Shown here in pieces: positions 8,701 to 15,100 of a DNA stretch of 16,688 nt. The notes beneath the pieces were generated by a model, which had not been told where the DNA came from, did not search any database, and saw only the letters and a program-made list of their open reading frames with translations. The stretch is from Baffinella frigidus (Eukaryota; Cryptophyceae; Cryptomonadales; Baffinellaceae). Within the stretch, counting starts at the first letter, position 1. Each line of letters opens with the position of its first letter. The stretch spans positions 435,489-452,176 of the forward strand of contig MU646627.1 in the NCBI GenBank assembly GCA_026770585.1. The letters are read 5' to 3'. The translations under genes were made by a program, and so were the position numbers.

Positions 8701-9111
8701 CCCTAAACCCTAAGCCCTAAACCCTAAACCCTAAACCCTAAACCCTACACCTCAAACCGGCCTCGTTATGGCTGGCAGCCTCGCGCCTCGCCGCTGACAG
8801 AGAGACATCTTTGTTACTACCAACACGGCCTATGTCGTGTCCTACCCCCTACCCACATGTTGTATGTCGTGTCCGGCCGAGAGATAGACGTTTATTACTA
8901 CCAACATGGGCGGCATGTATTGCACCCCCACCGAGGCTGTGTCTGAGTAGCCGCTGACGAGCGAAGACGGAACAACTAATGAGGGTTTAAGGACTTCACC
9001 TGAAAGTCAAGGTCGATTTTTGGTCTTGACCGTCTTATATGTGCCGAGTTTGCTCGACAGCGGGCCTGGCGAGCACAGCCTGCTGGGACACTCATAACCT
9101 GGTGGTGATTG

Positions 9112-9148
<37 letters not shown>

Positions 9149-12100
9149 CAGTCTAGAAACGATGTTACTGTGAAGCAAGTGATGGTCGGCAGGCTTGCCG
9201 CTGATGGCCTCCGATAGAGAGAGACCCTAAACCCTCAACCCCAAACCCGAAACCCCAACCCCGAAAGCAGGCTCGCCGCTGATGGTGATGGCAGGCTTCT
9301 TCCACCTCCGCGCCTGCGGTCTCGAGCCCCTCTCTCTCTCTCCCTCTCTCCCTCCCTCCCTCCCTCTCCCTCTCGCCCCTCCCTCCTTCCCCTCTCTTGT
9401 GGTGCCCCTTCTGGCTCCCCTGGTTTCGATCAGTGGTCAGGCTTTCGCCCTTCTTCTGGTGCGAAGTAGCAAAAGGGAGGGAGGATCGAAACACAGACCA
9501 TCAGCGGCAACCTCTCACGCAGAGAGTTGACACCCCCGCCCTCTCTCGCAGAAGGTTTTCCAGGAAACTGCGCGCTTCTCGAGAGGACGCTGGCTCTCGA
9601 GAGAACCACCTCTCTCACACACGAGAGAGATCGAACAGTGAACACCAAAGCCCCCCGTCACTCGCGCTCACTCACTCTCACAGAGGGGTTCCAAGAAAAC
9701 TGCGCGCTGCTCGAGGAGACCTAAACCCTAAACGCTACACCCTACACTCGCAGAGGGGTTCCCAGGCAACTGCGAGCTGCTCGAGGAGACGCTCGCGCAC
9801 CAGGAGGCCCACCCTGCCAAGCACGACCAGGTCATGAGCCTCCTTGCCTCCGTGCCTGCCAGCCTGCCAGCCTGTTAGCCGCAGCACCACCCCGCGTATA
9901 CCCGGCATCATGCCAGCAGCAGGAGACCCACCCTGCCAAACACGACCAGGGCATCCGTCTATGAGCCTGCCTCCCTCTTGCTTGCCTCCCGTCATCCGTG
10001 CCTCCCTCCGTGCCTCCCTCTGTGCCAGCCTCCCAGGCAGCCTCCCTCCGGCCTGCCCCACGTGTTCCGCGCCCGGCATCAAGACAACGCTACCACGCGA
10101 CACCACGCGCCAGCACGAGGTTCTTCTTCAACCAAACCAATCTGCCCCCCCCTCCCCCGGTAGGAGTCGATCAACGCGGTGGCTCTTTTTGCGACCCAGG
10201 CCGAAACCTGAAACCACAACGTGTAGAGTGCACATGACCTCTCGCTAGGTCCTGCTCAGACACAGCCTCGGCGGGGGTGCACACATGGCGTCAGGCCGCG
10301 TTGGTTGTAATATCGGTCTCTCTATCGCCCGGTGAAGGACACGGGGGGGGTACAAAACGCCTAGTAAAATCAGGAAATAGCTCCAAGCCCCATTTCATTT
10401 CCCTGATATTCGAGGCGCGGTGGTTGAGAGGGCGAGTAGTGTTGTAGTTAACACTACTAGCTATAATACAACACTACTAGCTATACTATAACACCAGTAG
10501 ATGTACTACAACACTAGTAGTGACACGGAGGTCGCGCGCGGGGGCAGGTGTCGTTCAATGCGGTGGTGCCGGACACGGGTGCTTCTCCTGCTCGCTGCGG
10601 CGTTTCAGGGGTCACGCACAACGCTATCCGTCGGTTAATGGGAACACCAGAACCTCGTGACCACCTCGTGACCATGTCTTTCCGACAATCACCCACAAAA
10701 ACTGAGTGCACTTTCTGGATTGTTTCTGAAAGTTGGTTGGTGGAGGGGGCAGGTGTCGTTCAACGCGGTGGTGGCAGACAAGGTGGCGCAAGGGAGGTTC
10801 TCCTACTCGCTGCTCGACCCCCTGCGATTCGTGAACGGGGCTCTCTTCTTCTCCGACCGTGCCCCGCAGATGCTCGGCGTCAAGGCACCCCCCTCCCTCC
10901 CTAAACCCTGTACCCTAAGCCCTAAACCCTACACCCTAAGCCCACGCGTGTCCTACCCCCCTGTCGCCCTGCCCCCTGTCCCCTAAACCTAATCCCTCAA
11001 CCTTAAACCCTAAACCCTAAACCCTAAACCCTGAGCCCCACTGCCACTGGGCAGGCCGTGGTGGTGCAGAACAATCACATGACGGGCGCGGCGAACAAGG
11101 TAACCCCCCTTAACCCTAAGCCCCAAACCCTAAACCTTAAACCCTAAACCCTAAACCCTAAACCCTAAACCCTAAACCCTAAACCCTAAACCCTAAACCC
11201 TAAACCCCAAACCCCAAACCCCAAACTCTAAACCCCAAACCCCAAACCAGGAGCACCGCTTCCGCGAGCACCTACTCTGGTTGATCCCCTAACCCGAAAC
11301 CCTAAGTTTATTATTCCACCTAAGTTTACCTCTCTAAGTTTATTCCCCATAAGTTTACTCCCTACGTTTCTTCTCCGGGCGACTTCGCCCCCCTGGCTTA
11401 GTTGGTTGAGGGTTGAGGGTTGAGGGTTGAGGAGCAGCGCTTCCGCGAACACCTCCTCTCGTGCTATTCCGACGATCATTCATTTTAGAGACTCGCGGAG
11501 ATTTCCCTTCAGAAATAAGGCGACGGCCAATTCCCCACGGGCGGGGCGTAGTTGAATGAAACACTCGGCGCAATGAGTTGTGACGTCTACGGCCGAATCC
11601 GTGGAGTAGTAGACAGCCTTGATGGTGTCCGAGGCGGCCCATCGGCGCAGGGCCCATCTCGCACGGCCCATCTACATACCCTCGTAACCCTACCCTAAAC
11701 GGTCTCCCCTGCAGTCTTAAACCCTAAACCCTAAACTCTCAACCCTAAACCCTAAACCCTAAACCCTAAACCCTAAACCCTAAACCCTAAACCCTAAACC
11801 CTAAACCCTGAAACAGGTTTCTGGACCCGCCCTCCTACTTCCAAGACCAAACCGAGCGCTTCATCCTCTACGACAACATCCAGGTTGATTTACACCGCCA
11901 ATGCGTACATGTAAAGCATTCTTGGTGGTAGTTGGAGCCGTGGCTACCGCTTTTTGGTAGGGAACGTGATCAACTCCCGTACAAACCTGGACGTGCGCCT
12001 ACAACCGACATTTAAATGGAGAGCTTGGCCCGTCTGGACACGCCCTCCTCCTACTTTCAGCACCCCACCGAGCGCTTTTCATCATCTACGATAACATCCA

Positions 12101-15100
12101 GGTTATCAGCCTCAACCCCAACCTCCCAACCCGGAACCTGAAACCCGAAACCCTGCTGGATTGCGGTTTGGACGGGTCTGGCGCGGTTCATACAGTTCTG
12201 TCGTGGGGGTCTTTAGGGGGCACGCCTACCCGGTGCCGGGGCTCCGTACATGCGTGTTAGCCCCGTGCGGATCCCTGCCTCTCGGAGGAGGACGAGGAAA
12301 CGGCCCTGCTGGACGCACTAAACCCGGAACCAGAAACCCAGAACCCGACACCCAGAAGTCGAAACCCGAAACCTGGAACCCTACCTCTAACCCCGAACCC
12401 CAAAACCCGAAACCCGGAACCCGGAACCCGAAACCCCACCCTCTGAACCCTACACTCCAAAACCGACCCTATGAACCCTAAACCCGAGACCCTAACCTCG
12501 AAAGCCCGAACGCGGAACGCAGGCGGCAGGGGCGGGGATCGTGGCAGAGGGGGAGGCTTTGCGAAACGGCCTGGCCCTCGCGCGGTATGCCCCAAACCCT
12601 AAACTCTCAACACTCAACACTCAACCCTGAACCCGAAACCCGAAACCCGAAACCCGACACCCTGAAACTTAACCCCAAACCCCAAACCCCAACCCCCAAC
12701 CCCCAAACCCCAAACTCCAAACCCCAAACCCGAAATCCTAAACCCCAAACCCGGAAGCAGGCAGCTGAACCGGACGGTGCTGCTCCCCCTGTTCTGCCTC
12801 TACAAGGCTGAGCCTGGCGTGTACCAGGCACCTTCCCCTCCCTCGAATGCCCCCATACGGTTGACTACGAGGCTTTCATTTTGCAAAGAATCTCGTACGA
12901 TTTCACTTAATTCAGCCTTTTCTGGTGCAAACTTAGTCACTTGAATCCCCGGATTCTGGGGGTCTTGGGGAGCTCGTCGAGGTCCTCGGGGCCGGGTGCT
13001 GCCCCCCCTGCCCAGGGGGGCAGGGGGCCAGGGGGACAGGGGGGCAGGGGGTGCAGGGGGGTAGGGGGGGGGGTGCAAGGACCTGGAACAGCAGGGCACG
13101 ATAGGGGAGGCTAGGGAAGGCTAGGGCACGCTATAGTGGCTAGGGCACGCTATAGTGTGCCTTCTCTATCGTGCCCAGCCTTCCCGATCGTAGTCCACCG
13201 TGTGGCAGGTATCCCTCCCCTCTACCCCACACTCGAGTCCTGAGTCCTGAGTCCTGAGTCCTGAGTGTTCAGTGCTAAGTGATGAGTGATGAGTGTTGAG
13301 TGCTGAGTGATGCGTGATGAGTGATGCGGGACGAGTGCTAAGTCCATTCAGCACTCGGAACTGATCTAGAGTGTGGGGCAAAGGGAAGGGAGGCTTGCCC
13401 ACGGTTGACTACGAGCCCCCCCCCCAAAAACAGAATCCGGGGGTTACGTGACCAAATTTGCACCGGGAACGCTCCTCCCCTCGCTTCTGCATCGACTTCC
13501 ACGCCTCGTCACGTTCCGCTCGGAATCATGGTCAGGGTCGTTGCATAGAGTGACTTGACTCAACAGTAGTGAAGAGAGTGTTGACGAAGGTGTTGGAATG
13601 ATGATGGCAGGGGTCATCAGACTGGTGCACGACAGAGGAGTACTTCCAGATGGCGAATGCGGACAAGGCAACACCCTAACCCCTAAATCATAAATCATAA
13701 CCCCTAGCCTAAACCCTAGCCCCTACAACCTTACCCCTAAACCCTAGACCCTGAACCCTCAACTCTAACTCCTGAACCCCAAAACCCTGACCAGGCACCA
13801 GTCAAGGAGCACTCGTTCCTGTTGAATCCTCTCACCCCCCCCGGTTTACAACCCTCACCCCTACGCCCTCACCCCTAAACCATAAACCATAAACCATAAA
13901 CCATAAACTATAAATCATGAACTATAAATCATAAACCATGAACCATAAACCAGGCCTGATGGCACTCTCCGAGGCAGCACCGAAGCTGTTCCTGAACCCA
14001 TTCCAGTCAAGTCACGGCCCCGAGGCGGTAAACCCTAAATCCTAAGCCCCAAACCCCAAACCCCAAACCCCAAACCCCAAACCCCAAACCCCAAACCCTC
14101 AATCCTAAATCCTCAACCCTCAACCCTCAACTCTAAACCCTAAACCCTAACCCTGAAACCCTAACCCTGAATCCCTCCCAGGCAAGTGACGGTCCCGAAG
14201 CGGGGCGATCACGGCCTGGCGGAAGAGGAAGGAAGGGGGCGTCCTCTCCGGCGCCGGAGGTGACATTCGTGCCTGCTGATCCTGCCGCCGGCGCCTCGCC
14301 AGCAGAGATCCAACACTGGTTCCCGCCCCTCCTCCTCCTCCTCCAAGGTGCTGGGTGTATGCGCTGCCGCCTCCTCCTGAGCACGCTGAATGGTTGCCGT
14401 CTGGATGGTGCATTCGCGTGCCAGGTTCGGGGACGAGAGCGAGTACACTGAACACTAGTGTGGGGGGGGGTAGGGTGCAACCCTCAATCCTAGATCCGAA
14501 ACCCGAAAGCATGAAGCAGGTTCGGGGAGGAGAGCGAGTACGGTGCGGAGCGGTTCCTCTCGTTTGCCTCTCTTCACGGGACAAGGCTCCAGGTCGCCTC
14601 CCGAAACCCTCACCCTGAAATCTCAACGATCAACCCAATACCTCAAACCCAGCACCCCCCAAAACAACACCCTGAAAACGACTCTCGCTCGCTCGCAGGA
14701 GGGGGGGGGGGCAGGGGCCTGGGAGAGAGAGCTGGCACGAGGCGCGACAGGCGCGGCCTACCGTGAAGAGATTGCCCGCCACATCAACTCTACGGTCACC
14801 CTTATTCCTAAACCTTAACCCTTAAACCCTAAACCCTGAACCCTAAACCCTAAACCCTAAACCCTAAACCCTAAACCCTGAACCCTAAACCCTAGACTCT
14901 AAACCCTAAACCATAAACCATAAACCCTATAAACCATAAACCCTACACTCTAAACCCGAACCCAGAAACCATAAACCACAAACCATAAACCATAAACCAC
15001 AAACCATAAACCATAAACCCCAAACGCTAACCAAGGTGGAGGCGATGGTGGAGCCATTTTCGTGCGTCGTCGACCTGGCACGCCAAAAGGTCACACCCTA

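Noticed and set aside
12286-12322. Extra GT exon EEDEETALLDAL
   Set aside because: Protein-like and in a place where residues may be missing, but no GT or GC donor lies at its end and the acceptor is unclear.
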